DNA of 64,000 nt from positions 3,162,001 through 3,226,000 of the forward strand of contig NZ_JAFBBV010000001.1 in NCBI RefSeq assembly GCF_016907365.1, written 5' to 3'. Shown in pieces: positions 9,501 to 17,348 of this stretch (the first letter of the stretch is position 1; each line of letters starts with the position of its first letter). The position numbers and the translations under genes are program-made. The notes beneath the pieces were generated by a model. The model had not been told where the DNA came from and did no database searches. It was given only the letters and a program-made list of their open reading frames with translations. This DNA is from Oerskovia paurometabola. GTDB lineage: Bacteria; Actinomycetota; Actinomycetes; Actinomycetales; Cellulomonadaceae.

Positions 9501-9664
9501 AACTGGGTCGTCTTGGTGAAGATGAGGACCTTGCGGTCGTCACCGGGAGCATGTGGTCCGTCGTGGGCGGCAGCCATGGTCGCTGGCGCGAGGGTGAACG
9601 CCAGAGCTCCGATGGTCAGCGCCGCGACGGCTCTTCCCCGCAGGGGAAGTCGCGCAGCCTTCAT
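3596..9664 (-). CDS. Giant secreted ThuA - glucose/sorbosone dehydrogenase - PKD - lectin-like multidomain protein (copy 1)
   Basis: From the ATG at 9664 (GGAGG 8 nt upstream) the protein has 2022 residues. Domains in order: signal peptide (1-33, ending TMAAA before HDG); ThuA domain (about 43-260); glucose/sorbosone-dehydrogenase propeller (about 281-728, with GMDVAPDGRVFFTE, GDLYIGVGDD and GFRNPFRF motifs); PKD domain (736-823); a His-rich region with LGHDAHAHP (about 855-900); a CBM6-like domain (955-1055); a bacterial Ig domain (1061-1141); three concanavalin/DUF1349-like domains (about 1148-1335, 1353-1548, 1556-1755); paired Ig-like 'OmpL47' repeats (1760-1925); and a C-terminal domain ending AASCG. 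The propeller family oxidises sugars, usually with PQQ; substrate and cofactor here are inferred. There is no CXXCH haem motif. It is last in the ABC operon and has a paralogue at 19696-25224 with one fewer lectin-like domain. An upstream ATG-like start at 9691 is less likely. Confidence 0.85.
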   Translation of the reverse strand: MKAARLPLRGRAVAALTIGALAFTLAPATMAAAHDGPHAPGDDRKVLIFTKTTQFRHSEAITQGTPVLEAAFADVGIASDHTEDSSVFTDAGLAEYDALVMFQTSGDPWNADQKAALERYQQAGGGIVAIHNATDMRGNYGWWDDMIGALMPGHAATGNSPGLPGTVRVEDRVHPSTSHLDQRWNRADEWYNYSANVRGSAHVLATMDESTYDAGGNKMGADHPISWCKPYDGGRAWMTGMGHFGAHFTGEPDLVQHIVGGVQWASGQVAGDCGGTDWGQFEKVALDTNTSAPFGMDVAPDGRVFFTELVRGQIRVYDPRTQNTTTAITIPVYSGGEDGLLGIALDKDFATNGYLYQYYSPASADDTNPENFFNRISRFTVTDGGPGGTVIDPASEKVLIEVPAGRLPDEPGHTGGSLIFDDRTGDLYIGVGDDVNPHSEPSGGYAPLSERDGRLHDARATSANTNDLRGKVLRIHPEADGTYTIPEGNLFAPGTDKTLPEIYAMGFRNPFRFTIDPATGNLGVADYSPDNGSDNLANRGPAGIAEWNLIQEPGFFGWPLCMGKNEPFRDVDYRTNPVTVGANFDCAAPVNDSILNTGLTQLPAAQPADMYYGYQRTSAPGVINAGGGLAPMGGPFYSYDADLVSDTKFPEYYDGKPFFYEWARNKMYSIDLKDATPKGAAVEKVNPFLSNEQFLAPIDSTFGPEGALYVLDWGGGFGRDNPNSGLHRIDYISGSRSPVAKPAATPDSGTAPLTVTFDGAASTDPENEALTYAWDFDGDGTTDSTEAAPSHTYTANGVYDARLTVSDPSGKVGTATVPITVGNTRPEVDFNLPPTGSFFDFGDRIDWDVEVSDAEDSSIVDENVIIQPALGHDAHAHPSEPLHGTTGSVETGLGGGHGEDMNVFYVLDARYTDGGGEGDVPALTGSDTTLVFGKKREAEFQTATQGTTQVPSRDVEGGGSVITGKDGAWSSYDPFNLHQISALSLRVSAAQAGTVELRRDAPDGELLATASVPETGLGTFTDVRVDVADPGESFTLYVVFPGAGERRLNFIEAHGKGISATTRPEVVVTAPEAGVQLEQGAITVTADATDAENTVTQVEFFVNGQSIGTDTSAPYTTTWNATADNYYKLTAVATNDKGLTTKSRIVMAQVGDLFAGMKTFTNANGTFEQLSEGKYLVTSAGANMWQGTDEYSAIYKEAGADEKWSATVKVNSQGNSNGSAKAGLIVRNDVTQPGKSPGYAALGIRPSGGFEWLRGNAAGQLLTSSAASSTSYPAWVRIERDGDLYTASWSKDGENFTQIGDPVSLPGAASVQDVGLFVTAHSSATSAVEFQDFSFDDDPVDPTEPGTDTPPQCAAQKSDDFDAADINTGRWTVVRTAPGKSITVTDGKAVLPVVQGDINEAVPGPISYLGQPAPAGAWEIQTKVEVPLARHWQHAGLLVHVNDDEYTKFAFTKNQNGNRFLEFQTETGGARTWHGQTNVAADFPSSVYLKLTSTGTAITAAYSADGQTWTAIPGSAPVKANATFGVIAAGDTGTADSVALVDWFKVTPDSEDDGTREPSDEFDGTALDGCRWNNVVRYDASKVEVAGGELRITTQPGDINNTNPISPRNFVLQAAPEGDWVAETRFKAPLMHRWQYAGLMAYGDDDNYVKLDVVAKNQPGTPLNLGAELASEKNAASSGGNRQLEIADTTESGYWYLRMEKVGNTYQGWVSDGGVNWTSLGAPVTNDAALTSFGLVAIGPEQEVPVTVAFDWFHVTTGDEDTQAPVVAVAQDPAAGASGWNTGAVTVSATATDDVSQAPSIEVKVGNADWAPYTDGIALTAGGEHSLTFRASDEAGNVSQEVVHVVKIDATAPTATAELSKRTVTLAGADTGSGLARVEYRLADTPADEWLEYTEPVVVGDGAVEVSYRAVDVAGNVSEPLTLSVPPVEGGVTAEVVAKTQCTAGKVLVNVRVVNTDDAPATIKVSTPFGTKTFTGVAPGKSASQSFASRATSVEAGSATVVATIGDRTSTYTVDYAAASCG

Positions 9665-9800
9665 GTGTCTTGCCTCCAGGGCAGTCGGCACGTGGCGAGA
9701 GTCCGTGCCCCGCTCGTCGGTGAACGGGGCCGCACGTGCTGTGAAGAGTTACGTCGTCCCACGGCGTGCCGGCGCCGTCGGTCCTGCACCTACCGATCGG

Positions 9801-10664
9801 TCAGCCGCGCATCAGTCCTTTCAGGAAGGCCAGGCCATCGACAGCGATGGCGTCCTGGGTGGGGGCGAGCGGTCGCCAGATCGAGGCGGCCGTCGCGATG
9901 GTCGCGTTGTCGGCGGTGAACGACTCGATGCACAGCGAGCCGTCGTAGCCCACCCGGTCGAGCGCGCCGAGGAACGCGTGCCAGTCGAGGTGATCGCTGC
10001 CGGGGGCCCCGCGGTCGTTGCCGCAGACCTGCACGTGCGCGATGCGGTCCCCGGCGCGCGTCACCGCGGCCGCCAGGTCCGTCTCCTCGATGTTCATGTG
10101 GTAGATGTCGAGCATGAGCCCGATCCCCTCGGACGGGAGGGGCGCGACGACGGCGAGGCCCTGGTCGACCGTGTTGACCAGGCTCGTCTCGTAGCGGTTG
10201 AGCGGTTCGAGGCCGATCCGCACGCCCGCGGCCATCGCGTGCTCGACGACGGGGGCCAGGTGGTCGACCAGCTCGGCGTTCGCGGCCTCGCGCTGGCCTG
10301 CGGTCATCCGCCAGGTGCGCCCCACGGACGCGTACGCAGGTCCGCCGATGACGCGGGAACCGACCACGTGCGCCATGTCGACGACCTGGCGCAGGTAGTC
10401 CTGGGTCCGGCGGATCGTGCCGGCGTCGGCCGAGACGAGCTCGCGTCCCGGTCCCATGACGAGCGAGACCGATGCCCCGAGCCCGTGCTCGGCGAGGACG
10501 TCCGCGGCGAGCTGCGGGTTCCAGTCCGTCACGTCCTCGACGGGCAGCTCGAGGACGTCGAAGCCCCACCCGGCGACTCGCGGGGCGATCTCGCGCAGGG
10601 AGGCGTCGGTCAGGGGCGAGGTCCACACCCAGGTGTTGACCCCCAGGGGGCGCGTGCGAGCCAC
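9801..10664 (-). CDS. Sugar isomerase/epimerase, TIM barrel (D-tagatose 3-epimerase-like)
   Basis: The 287-residue protein belongs to the AP-endonuclease-2/xylose-isomerase-like TIM barrels. It carries the four expected metal ligands in the usual order: Glu in GLEPLNRYE (about residue 152), Asp in MLDIYHMN (about 184), His in IAHVQVCGN (about 210) and Glu in CIESFTADN (about 246). Such enzymes epimerise or isomerise free, phosphorylated or keto sugars in the cytoplasm. It sits between the sugar-binding lipoprotein gene and the giant ThuA-dehydrogenase gene, so it probably processes the imported sugar. The ATG at 10664 is preceded by GAAAGAG at 8 nt. The exact substrate cannot be read from sequence. 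Confidence 0.82.
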   Translation of the reverse strand: MARTRPLGVNTWVWTSPLTDASLREIAPRVAGWGFDVLELPVEDVTDWNPQLAADVLAEHGLGASVSLVMGPGRELVSADAGTIRRTQDYLRQVVDMAHVVGSRVIGGPAYASVGRTWRMTAGQREAANAELVDHLAPVVEHAMAAGVRIGLEPLNRYETSLVNTVDQGLAVVAPLPSEGIGLMLDIYHMNIEETDLAAAVTRAGDRIAHVQVCGNDRGAPGSDHLDWHAFLGALDRVGYDGSLCIESFTADNATIATAASIWRPLAPTQDAIAVDGLAFLKGLMRG

Positions 10665-10693
10665 GGTGCTCTCTTTCGTCGGTGGGTGCGTTG

Positions 10694-10758
10694 CCCGGGC
10701 GCCCGACGCCGGAGCCCACCTTCGCGGGGAAGGTGCGCTCCGTCGTCGGGCGCCCGGG
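10694..10758 (-). terminator. Large intra-operon hairpin after the sugar-binding lipoprotein gene (copy 1)
   Basis: Arms 10694-10707 (CCCGGGCGCCCGAC) and 10745-10758 are perfect 14-nt complements enclosing a smaller hairpin, CACCTT/AAGGTG at 10717-10735. A second stem of 9 bp (10784-10792 with 10806-10814) stands closer to the lipoprotein stop at 10898. Genes continue on both sides in the same direction, so this is more likely a partial terminator or mRNA 3'-end stabiliser that raises lipoprotein output than an operon end. Confidence 0.65.
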
Positions 10759-10897
10759 ACGGTGCTGTGCGTGCCGGCTCCCGGCCGGTCCCCCGAGGAG
10801 AGCGAGGGACCGGCGGGGCGGCTACCGGTCGTGCGGTGCCCGGCGTGTGCACCGGGCCTCGGTCACCGACCGGGGTCTGACGCGACCGCGGACCGGG

Positions 10898-12118
10898 TCA
10901 GCGGTTCGTCCATGCCTCGGGGTAGCCGGGCAGGTCCTCGCCGCCGAACTTGGCGTAGTGCAGCGAGGGCATGTCCTTGTTGGCCTCGAGGTAGGCGTCC
11001 AGGTCCTCGCCCGTGATGGGCGACTGCGGCAGGACCCACTCGGCCGGGACCTGCTCGCCGTTCCAGATCATCTGGGCCGCGAGGATCGGGGTGCGCCACT
11101 GGAAGTTGGAGTACACGGCGCCCAGGGCGGTCATGTCCGTCTCCTTCCACTTGCGCATGAAGCTCAGCTCGTCCTCGCCCATGAAGACCGGGTAGGGCTT
11201 GCCGGCGTCCTCGAACGCCTCGACCGCCGCGACGGCGCCGTCACCGGCGTCCATCCAGATGCCGTCCACGTCACCGCGCTGCAGGTACTGCGTCACGATG
11301 TCCTTGATCTTCGCGCCGTCACCACCGGTGAACTCCTGGCCCACGACCTCGATGTCGCTCTCGGAGAAGATCTTGTCCGCGGCGGCCCAGCGGTTCTCCA
11401 GGACGTCGACGCCGGGCAGGATGCGCAGGGCCAGGACCTTCGAGCCGGGCTCGAGGTTCTCGACCAGGAACTCGGCGCCGTCGGCGCCGTAGGCGTAGCC
11501 GCCGATCGGGTGGATGTAGGTCACCATGCAGTCGGAGTTGACGCCGCGGTCGAACACGATGACGGGCTTGCCGGACTCGCACGCCGCCTCGACCGCAGGG
11601 GTCAGCGTCGCGGTGGTCGACGGCGAGATGATGATCGCGTCGCAGTCACCGGCCTCGACGAACGCCTGGATGTCCGAGATCTGCTTGTTGTCGTCGTCCG
11701 CGGCGTCCGAGACGCGGAACTCCGAGATCTCGCCCGAGGCCTTGAGGACCTCGACCTGCTGCTGCATCGTGATGAAGCCCGTCACGCGCCACGGGTTGGA
11801 GACCGAGGCGTTGGAGAAGCAGAGCTTCTTGCCGCCCTCCTTGGCGTACTGCGCGGTGTCCACGTACTCGGGGTCGATCGCCTGCAGCCACGGCTGCTCG
11901 GCCGGTCCCTCGGGCACCGCGGTGCGCTGGGCGAGCTGACGGTCGTAGTCGGCCTGCACGAACCACTGGCTGTTCGCACCCGACTCGTTCGACTCCTCCC
12001 CCGCCTCGGTCGCGGTCTCGCCCCCGGCGGGGGCGTCGGGCACGTCGGTGCTGCACGCAGCGGTGAACAGCAGTGCCGCGGTCGCGGCCCCTGCCATGAG
12101 AACTCGAGAGCGTCGCAT
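10898..12118 (-). CDS. Sugar ABC transporter substrate-binding lipoprotein (copy 1)
   Basis: The 406-residue protein starts with a signal peptide and a lipobox (LFTAAC, Cys22), then a short Gly/Glu/Ala linker and a type I periplasmic-binding fold of the ribose/galactose type (Peripla_BP_4). Seen features include KLCFSNASVSNPWR at the first strand, SPSTTATLTPAVEAAC, GKPVIVFDRG and GDVDGIWMDAGDGAV. It should capture a sugar outside the cell and deliver it to the two permeases encoded next. It is somewhat longer than simple ribose-binding proteins, and the ligand is unknown. AGGAGAAGGA precedes the ATG at 12118. A hairpin cluster follows the stop. Confidence 0.88.
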   Translation of the reverse strand: MRRSRVLMAGAATAALLFTAACSTDVPDAPAGGETATEAGEESNESGANSQWFVQADYDRQLAQRTAVPEGPAEQPWLQAIDPEYVDTAQYAKEGGKKLCFSNASVSNPWRVTGFITMQQQVEVLKASGEISEFRVSDAADDDNKQISDIQAFVEAGDCDAIIISPSTTATLTPAVEAACESGKPVIVFDRGVNSDCMVTYIHPIGGYAYGADGAEFLVENLEPGSKVLALRILPGVDVLENRWAAADKIFSESDIEVVGQEFTGGDGAKIKDIVTQYLQRGDVDGIWMDAGDGAVAAVEAFEDAGKPYPVFMGEDELSFMRKWKETDMTALGAVYSNFQWRTPILAAQMIWNGEQVPAEWVLPQSPITGEDLDAYLEANKDMPSLHYAKFGGEDLPGYPEAWTNR

Positions 12119-12223
12119 GTTCCTTCTCCTGTGATCGGAAGACTTCGTTGTCCTGCCCGTCGCAGCTGCGCGACGGTCTGTCGGGGACGGATCTGTGTGG
12201 CGTTCCGGGTGGTGACCGGAGGA

Positions 12224-13342
12224 CTAGGGCGCTGCTGGCTGGGGCTCCTTCGGGACGGTGGGTTCGGTGACCCCTGCCGGGGTGGTGGGAGGGCTCGGGC
12301 TGCTCGTGGGAGCAGCCTTGGAGCGGCGCGGCATCGCGGCGTAGGCCACCGCGACGATGATGATCACGCCCTGGACCGCGGGGCGGATGGTGGACGGCAG
12401 GCTGAGCTGGTTGAACAGCGTGAACAGGGCCTCGAGCGTCAGCGCACCGGCCATGGCCGCGACCACCGACCCCCGGCCGCCGCCCAGGACGACGCCGCCC
12501 AGGACGACCGCGGTGATCGCCATGAACTCCAGTCCCTCGCCCACCTGGGCCGTCACGCCGGCGTAGCCACCGATGAGGATGCCCGCGACCGTGGCCATGA
12601 AGCCCGAGAACAGGAAGGCCCGCGTGCGCACCCACCAGACCGAGGCGCCCGAGAACGCCGCGGCCACGTCGTTGTCGCCGGTCGCGACGAGCGTGCGGCC
12701 GAACGGGCGCCGCATGAGGACCACCGCGATCACGCCGAGCACGAGCGTGATGAGCACCGCGTAGGGGACCTGGAACTGTCCCGGGGTGTCGGGCAGTCCC
12801 CCGCGACCCCACTGGCGGAAGCCGTCCGTGAGCGACCCCGTGGGCGCCCCGCCGGTCCAGAGGCGGATCGCGCCGTAGAGCACGAGCATCATGCCGAGCG
12901 TCGTGATGAACGACGGGACCTTCAGGAGCGTGACGATCAGGCCGTTGACGAGCCCCACCGCCAGGCCGAACAGGACCATGAGACCGATCACGGGCCAGGT
13001 CATGGAGTCCTCGCCGTCGATGAGCTTGGCCGCGATGACGACCTGCGCCCCGACGAGCGAGCCGACCGAGAGGTCGAACTCCCCCGACACGATGACGAAG
13101 TACTGCCCGATCGCGAGCACGATGAGCGGCGCCGCCTTCTTGAGGAAGGCCATGAGCGACATGGGCTCGCCGAACGAGGGGTTCATCACGAGGATCGCGA
13201 CGAACACCACGATCAGCAGGGCGTAGACCGTCCAGGTGCTGCCGGACGTGACGCGCTGGACCCAGCGGGAGAAGCCGCCCCGGGTCTCGGTCGGCGTGGC
13301 GCCCGGGGTGCTCGGGCGGGTCGCGGGGCTGCTCGCGCTCAT
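12224..13342 (-). CDS. Sugar ABC transporter permease (ribose type), second of two
   Basis: The 372-residue membrane protein has about nine or ten hydrophobic segments and the hallmarks of RbsC-like permeases: GEFDLSVGSLVG (about residues 84-95), the VLGGVVLGGGRGS loop late in the protein (about 285-297) that contacts the ATPase, and a final TLFNQL... helix. It forms the membrane channel with the preceding permease. The ATG at 13342 overlaps the TGA of the previous gene (ATGA), which decides the start. The C-terminus is a Pro/Thr-rich tail of about 35 residues, which is unusual but uninformative. Confidence 0.88.
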   Translation of the reverse strand: MSASSPATRPSTPGATPTETRGGFSRWVQRVTSGSTWTVYALLIVVFVAILVMNPSFGEPMSLMAFLKKAAPLIVLAIGQYFVIVSGEFDLSVGSLVGAQVVIAAKLIDGEDSMTWPVIGLMVLFGLAVGLVNGLIVTLLKVPSFITTLGMMLVLYGAIRLWTGGAPTGSLTDGFRQWGRGGLPDTPGQFQVPYAVLITLVLGVIAVVLMRRPFGRTLVATGDNDVAAAFSGASVWWVRTRAFLFSGFMATVAGILIGGYAGVTAQVGEGLEFMAITAVVLGGVVLGGGRGSVVAAMAGALTLEALFTLFNQLSLPSTIRPAVQGVIIIVAVAYAAMPRRSKAAPTSSPSPPTTPAGVTEPTVPKEPQPAAP

Positions 13343-14472
13343 CGGGTGGCCTCCTTGCCGGTCGTGGCGGACGGGTTCTCGGGGTTCGCGGGCGCCCCTG
13401 GGCCGCCCGGTCCGCTGCGGGAGCCCGGTCGGACGGACTGGGCCAGGGCCCGGAACCTCGCTCTGCTGCTGGCGGGGTCGATCTGGCGGCGGGCGTACAT
13501 GGCGACAGCGGCGATGATGATCGCGCCGCGCAGGACGTCCTTGAAGAACGGGCTGACGTCGAGCACGTTGAACACGGTGTCGAGCGAGGCGAGGATCAGG
13601 ACGCCGGCGATGGTGCCGAGGATCGAGCCACGGCCTCCCATGAGCAGGGTCCCGCCGAGCACCACGGCGGCGATCGAGTTGAGGTCGTAGCCGTAGGTGT
13701 AGACCAGGGCGTTGCCCGTGCCGAACCGCGCCGCGATGAGGAGACCGGCCACGCCCGCGCACAGCGAGCACAGGACGTGGGCCAAGATGATCGACCGGTC
13801 CGTGCGGATCCCCGAGAGGCGGGCGACGTCGATGTTCCCCCCGACCGCGAACATGTGATAGCCCGGGCGGGTGCGGGTCAGGAGCACGACGCCGAGCACC
13901 ATGACCACCGCGAGCACGACGACCGAGACCGGCACCGGGCCGATGCGTGTGTACCCGAAGGACTGGAACGCCTTGGGGACCTCGCCCGACGGGCCCTTGA
14001 ACTGCGTGTCGAGGTAGCCCTTGATGATGAGACCGACACCGAGCGTCGCGATGAACGAGTTCACGCGGAGCTTCGAGATGACGAGCCCGTTGACCAGCCC
14101 GACGCCCGCGGCGACCGCGAGCGCCGCCACCACACCGAGCCAGATGCGCGACGGGTCACCGGCCATGGTCGTCGCGGCCACCAACGAGGACCAGGCCACG
14201 ACGTACCCGACCGACAGGTCGAGCGACTTGCAGAGGATGACGAACGTCTGGCCGATCGCGACGAAGCCCAGCAGGCTCGTCTGGGACAGCAGGTAGAACA
14301 GGTTCCCCTGGCTGAAGAAGCTGCCGCCCTGTGCTGCGACGAGACCGGCCGAGATCACGAGGATGCCGACGAGCGCGAGGTAGACGATGCCCGTCGAGCC
14401 GAGCCGGCGCCGTCGGGGGCCGGACGTCGCGCTCCCCGCCCTGGGCGAAGCGGTGCTCACCGCGGTGCTCAT
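13339..14472 (-). CDS. Sugar ABC transporter permease (ribose type), first of two
   Basis: The 377-residue RbsC-like permease carries CKSLDLSVGYVVA (about residues 76-88) and VLGGTLLMGGRGS (about 280-292). These are the family's conserved membrane and ATPase-coupling motifs, set among about ten hydrophobic segments. The operon therefore encodes a heteromeric pair of permeases, unlike the second gene set, which has only one. The ATG at 14472 overlaps the ATPase stop codon and has an AGGAGGAG ribosome site just upstream inside the ATPase gene. The C-terminal tail is Arg/Pro/Gly-rich. Confidence 0.88.
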   Translation of the reverse strand: MSTAVSTASPRAGSATSGPRRRRLGSTGIVYLALVGILVISAGLVAAQGGSFFSQGNLFYLLSQTSLLGFVAIGQTFVILCKSLDLSVGYVVAWSSLVAATTMAGDPSRIWLGVVAALAVAAGVGLVNGLVISKLRVNSFIATLGVGLIIKGYLDTQFKGPSGEVPKAFQSFGYTRIGPVPVSVVVLAVVMVLGVVLLTRTRPGYHMFAVGGNIDVARLSGIRTDRSIILAHVLCSLCAGVAGLLIAARFGTGNALVYTYGYDLNSIAAVVLGGTLLMGGRGSILGTIAGVLILASLDTVFNVLDVSPFFKDVLRGAIIIAAVAMYARRQIDPASSRARFRALAQSVRPGSRSGPGGPGAPANPENPSATTGKEATR

Positions 14473-16082
14473 TTCTCCTCCTGGAGGGTGTCGCTGTGCG
14501 CGGGACGGGGTGGTCGGACGGTGGACCCGACGGGGACGTCGAGCGCGGAGAGGTCGACCTCGACGTGCTCCGACGTGTCCCCCGCCCCGGTCGCGAGCGC
14601 CATGATGGTCTCCTCGTCGCTGCCCGCGGGGAGCTCGCCGGCCAGGCGGCCGTCGCGCATCACGAGGATGCGGTCGGCCATGGCGACGACCTCGGGGAGC
14701 TCGGACGAGATGAGCAGGATCGCGACCCCGCGCGCCGTGAGGGTGCGCATGAGGTCGTAGACCGCGCGCTTGGCGCCGACGTCGATGCCTCGCGTGGGTT
14801 CGTCGAGCACGATGACCGACGGGTCCGTCACGAGCCACTTGGCCAGGACGACCTTCTGCTGGTTCCCGCCCGAGAGGTACTGGACCTCTGCGTCCTCGGA
14901 GCGCGAGACCAGGTCGAGCGACGACAGGATGCCGGGGATCGCCTTGGCGCGGCGGTCGGACGAACCGGGGGTCACGGCGTCGAGCACGAGCCGCGCGTTC
15001 GCGGAGATCGACTGCTCGAGCGCGAGGCCCTCGGCCTTGCGGTCCTCGGTCACGAGCGCGAGCCCGAGGCGGACCGCCTCGCGGGCCGAGCCGACCGTGA
15101 CGGGCTTGCCGTCGAGCAGGACCGTCCCCCGCGTGAAGGGGGCGACACCGAACACGCCGTGCGCGATCTCGGTGCGCCCGCTGCCCTGGAGCCCCGCGAG
15201 CGCCACGATCTCCCCTGCGCGGACCTCGAGGTCGATCGCGTCGACCTGGGTGTTGCCCGCACCCGCGAGGGCGAGCTTGACGGCTCCGGGCACCGTGCCC
15301 GGGTCCTTGTCCGGGTAGTAGCCCGCGAACTCGCGCCCGACCATGGTCCGCACGAGCTGGTCCGGGGAGATGTCGGCCGTCGCGGTCGTCAGGACGAAGT
15401 CGCCGTCCTTGAGGACCGTGATGGTGTCGCAGAGGTCGAAGATCTCCTTCAGGCGGTGCGAGACGTAGAGGATCGCGACCCCGCGGGAGCGCAGCTGCTG
15501 GACGAGCGCGTACAGCAGCTCGACCTCCTGGTCGGCGAGGGCCGCGGTGGGCTCGTCCATCGAGATGATGCGTGCGTCGTAGGAGACGGCCTTGACGATC
15601 TCGACGATCTGCTGCTCGGCCACCGACAGCGACCCGACACGCATCCACGACGCGAGGCCGTGGAGGCCGAGGTCGGCGAGCAGCGCGTCGGTGTCGCGGG
15701 CCATGCGCCGGGCGTCGACGATCCCGAACCGGCGCGGCTCGCGACCGAGGTAGACGTTCTCCGCGACCGTGCGCTCGGGCAGGAGGTTGAACTCCTGGAA
15801 GACGGTCGAGACCCCGGCCGCCTGCGCGGCGAGCGGGGACGCGAACGTGGCGGGCGCGCCGTCGAGCTCCATGGTCCCCGCGTCGGGCTGGTGGACCCCG
15901 GCGATGATCTTCATGAGCGTGGACTTGCCGGCGCCGTTCTCCCCGACGAGCGCGTGGACCTCGCCGGGTCGCACGTCGAGGTCGATGCCGCGCAGGACCG
16001 AGTTGCCGAAGAAGACCTTGCCGATGCCCCGCAGCTGCAGGAGGGGCGCGCTCGCGCCCTCGCCCGCCGTCGGTGCTGTCAT
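14469..16082 (-). CDS. Sugar ABC transporter ATP-binding protein, double ATPase (RbsA/MglA type, copy 1)
   Basis: The 537-residue protein has two ABC cassettes. The N-terminal one has a canonical Walker A GENGAGKST (about residues 48-56) and Walker B ISMDEPTAAL (about 175-184). The C-terminal one has the degenerate Walker A LQGSGRTE typical of this family, signature LSGGNQQK (about 402-409) and Walker B IVLDEPTRGID (about 425-435). It powers import of a sugar bound by the lipoprotein at 10898-12118. Start (ATG 16082) and stop both overlap neighbouring genes as ATGA, giving a tightly coupled four-gene block with the oxidoreductase and the two permeases. Confidence 0.92.
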   Translation of the reverse strand: MTAPTAGEGASAPLLQLRGIGKVFFGNSVLRGIDLDVRPGEVHALVGENGAGKSTLMKIIAGVHQPDAGTMELDGAPATFASPLAAQAAGVSTVFQEFNLLPERTVAENVYLGREPRRFGIVDARRMARDTDALLADLGLHGLASWMRVGSLSVAEQQIVEIVKAVSYDARIISMDEPTAALADQEVELLYALVQQLRSRGVAILYVSHRLKEIFDLCDTITVLKDGDFVLTTATADISPDQLVRTMVGREFAGYYPDKDPGTVPGAVKLALAGAGNTQVDAIDLEVRAGEIVALAGLQGSGRTEIAHGVFGVAPFTRGTVLLDGKPVTVGSAREAVRLGLALVTEDRKAEGLALEQSISANARLVLDAVTPGSSDRRAKAIPGILSSLDLVSRSEDAEVQYLSGGNQQKVVLAKWLVTDPSVIVLDEPTRGIDVGAKRAVYDLMRTLTARGVAILLISSELPEVVAMADRILVMRDGRLAGELPAGSDEETIMALATGAGDTSEHVEVDLSALDVPVGSTVRPPRPAHSDTLQEEK

Positions 16083-17341
16083 GCCTCTACCTCCACCCAG
16101 GTGCCGGTGCGTGCGGAACGGGCCACGGCCTCCGCGAGGTGCGCGGCCCGGAGCCCGTCGGCGAACGTGGGCAGCCCGTCGGGCGTGCGCCCGGCGATGG
16201 CCGCGGCGGTGTCGCCGACGAGAGCGTTGAAGCAGTCCTGGTACCCCTGGGGGTGACCCGCGGGGAGCCGGGAGTAGCGGGCGGCCGCGGGCGAGAGCGC
16301 CTCGGGGTCGCGCACGAGCAGGCGGCTCGTGTCACGGCGGCCCTCCCAGAGGCTCTCGGGGGCCTCCTGGTCGAACGCGAGCGTCGACTCGGAGCCGGAG
16401 ATCTCGAGGAAGAGGCGGTTCTTGCGGCCGGCCGAGACCTGGCTGATGACCGCGGAGCCGAGCGCCCCGCCGTCGGTCTCGTACTGGAGGGTCACGGCGT
16501 CCTCGGTGCGCACCGCGGTCGGTCGTCCGTCGGCACCGAGCCGCTCGGCGTTGACGGTCGCAGTCTGCGCGACGAGCCGCACGATGCGCTGGCCCGTCGT
16601 GAACTCGAGGAGGTCGCAGAAGTGCGACCCGATGTCGCCGAACGCGCGGCTCGCCCCGCCGAGCGCGGGGTCGACGCGCCAGTTGTCGTCGCTCGCGCGC
16701 AGCAGCCAGTCCTGGAGGTAGGACCCGTGGACCAGGCTGATCGTGCCGACGGCGCCGCTGCGCACCCGCTCGCGCGCCTCGCGCACCATCGGGTGGAAGC
16801 GGTAGGCGAAGGGCACGACGGTGACGCGGCCGTCCGTGGCGGAGGCCCGCGCGGCGAGGTCGGCCAGCGCTACGGCGCCGGCGAGGTCGGTGGCGAGGGG
16901 CTTCTCGCACACCACGTGCTTGCCTGCCGCGAGCGCCGCGGTGGCCAGGGGGACGTGCAGGAAGTTGGGGGTGCACACGTGCACGACGTCGACGTCGGGG
17001 TCGTCGATGAGCTCCTGCGCTGTGGCCGCGTAGCTCTGCGCACCGAGGTCGGCTGCTGCCTCGCGGGCACCGTCGAGGTCGATCCCGGCGACGGAGACGA
17101 GGTCGCCCCCGGCCGTGCGGATCGCACGGGCGTGGACCTCGCCGATGAAGCCGGTGCCGATGAGGCCGGCGCGGTATCCCGCGGCGGGCAGGCGGCTCGG
17201 CAGCAGGTCGGTCGCGGAACGGTCAGGGACGGGGATGGTCGCAGCGCCCACGGCGGCGTGTCCGTCCAGGACGGACAGCTCCGTCCTGGCGGCGGGGGCG
17301 TCGATGGCCCCGTGGTCTCGCGCGACTTCTTCGGCTCGCAT
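16079..17341 (-). CDS. Gfo/Idh/MocA family NAD(P)-dependent oxidoreductase (copy 1)
   Basis: The protein is 420 residues from the ATG at 17341. After an unusual N-terminal extension of about 55 residues it has the dinucleotide-binding GLIGTGFIGEVHA motif, the VCEKPLAT motif conserved in this family, and the downstream GDIGSHFCDLLEF helix whose Asp/His lie at the active site. Members oxidise or reduce sugars and inositols, often at C3. It leads the operon, so it acts on the same sugar as the importer. A consensus promoter (TTGACG, 17 bp, TACGGT) ends 7 nt before ATG 17341, so the mRNA is probably leaderless and the in-frame ATG at 17377, which lies within the -35, cannot be used from it. Confidence 0.88.
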   Translation of the reverse strand: MRAEEVARDHGAIDAPAARTELSVLDGHAAVGAATIPVPDRSATDLLPSRLPAAGYRAGLIGTGFIGEVHARAIRTAGGDLVSVAGIDLDGAREAAADLGAQSYAATAQELIDDPDVDVVHVCTPNFLHVPLATAALAAGKHVVCEKPLATDLAGAVALADLAARASATDGRVTVVPFAYRFHPMVREARERVRSGAVGTISLVHGSYLQDWLLRASDDNWRVDPALGGASRAFGDIGSHFCDLLEFTTGQRIVRLVAQTATVNAERLGADGRPTAVRTEDAVTLQYETDGGALGSAVISQVSAGRKNRLFLEISGSESTLAFDQEAPESLWEGRRDTSRLLVRDPEALSPAAARYSRLPAGHPQGYQDCFNALVGDTAAAIAGRTPDGLPTFADGLRAAHLAEAVARSARTGTWVEVEA

Positions 17342-17348
17342 GTCCCAC

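Noticed and set aside
2639..9919. A 2426-codon open frame on the plus strand across the first giant dehydrogenase gene
   Set aside because: It is the antisense shadow of a GC-rich gene: very rich in Arg, Val, Asp and Gly, no recognisable domain, no start signals, and the minus strand has clear domains throughout.
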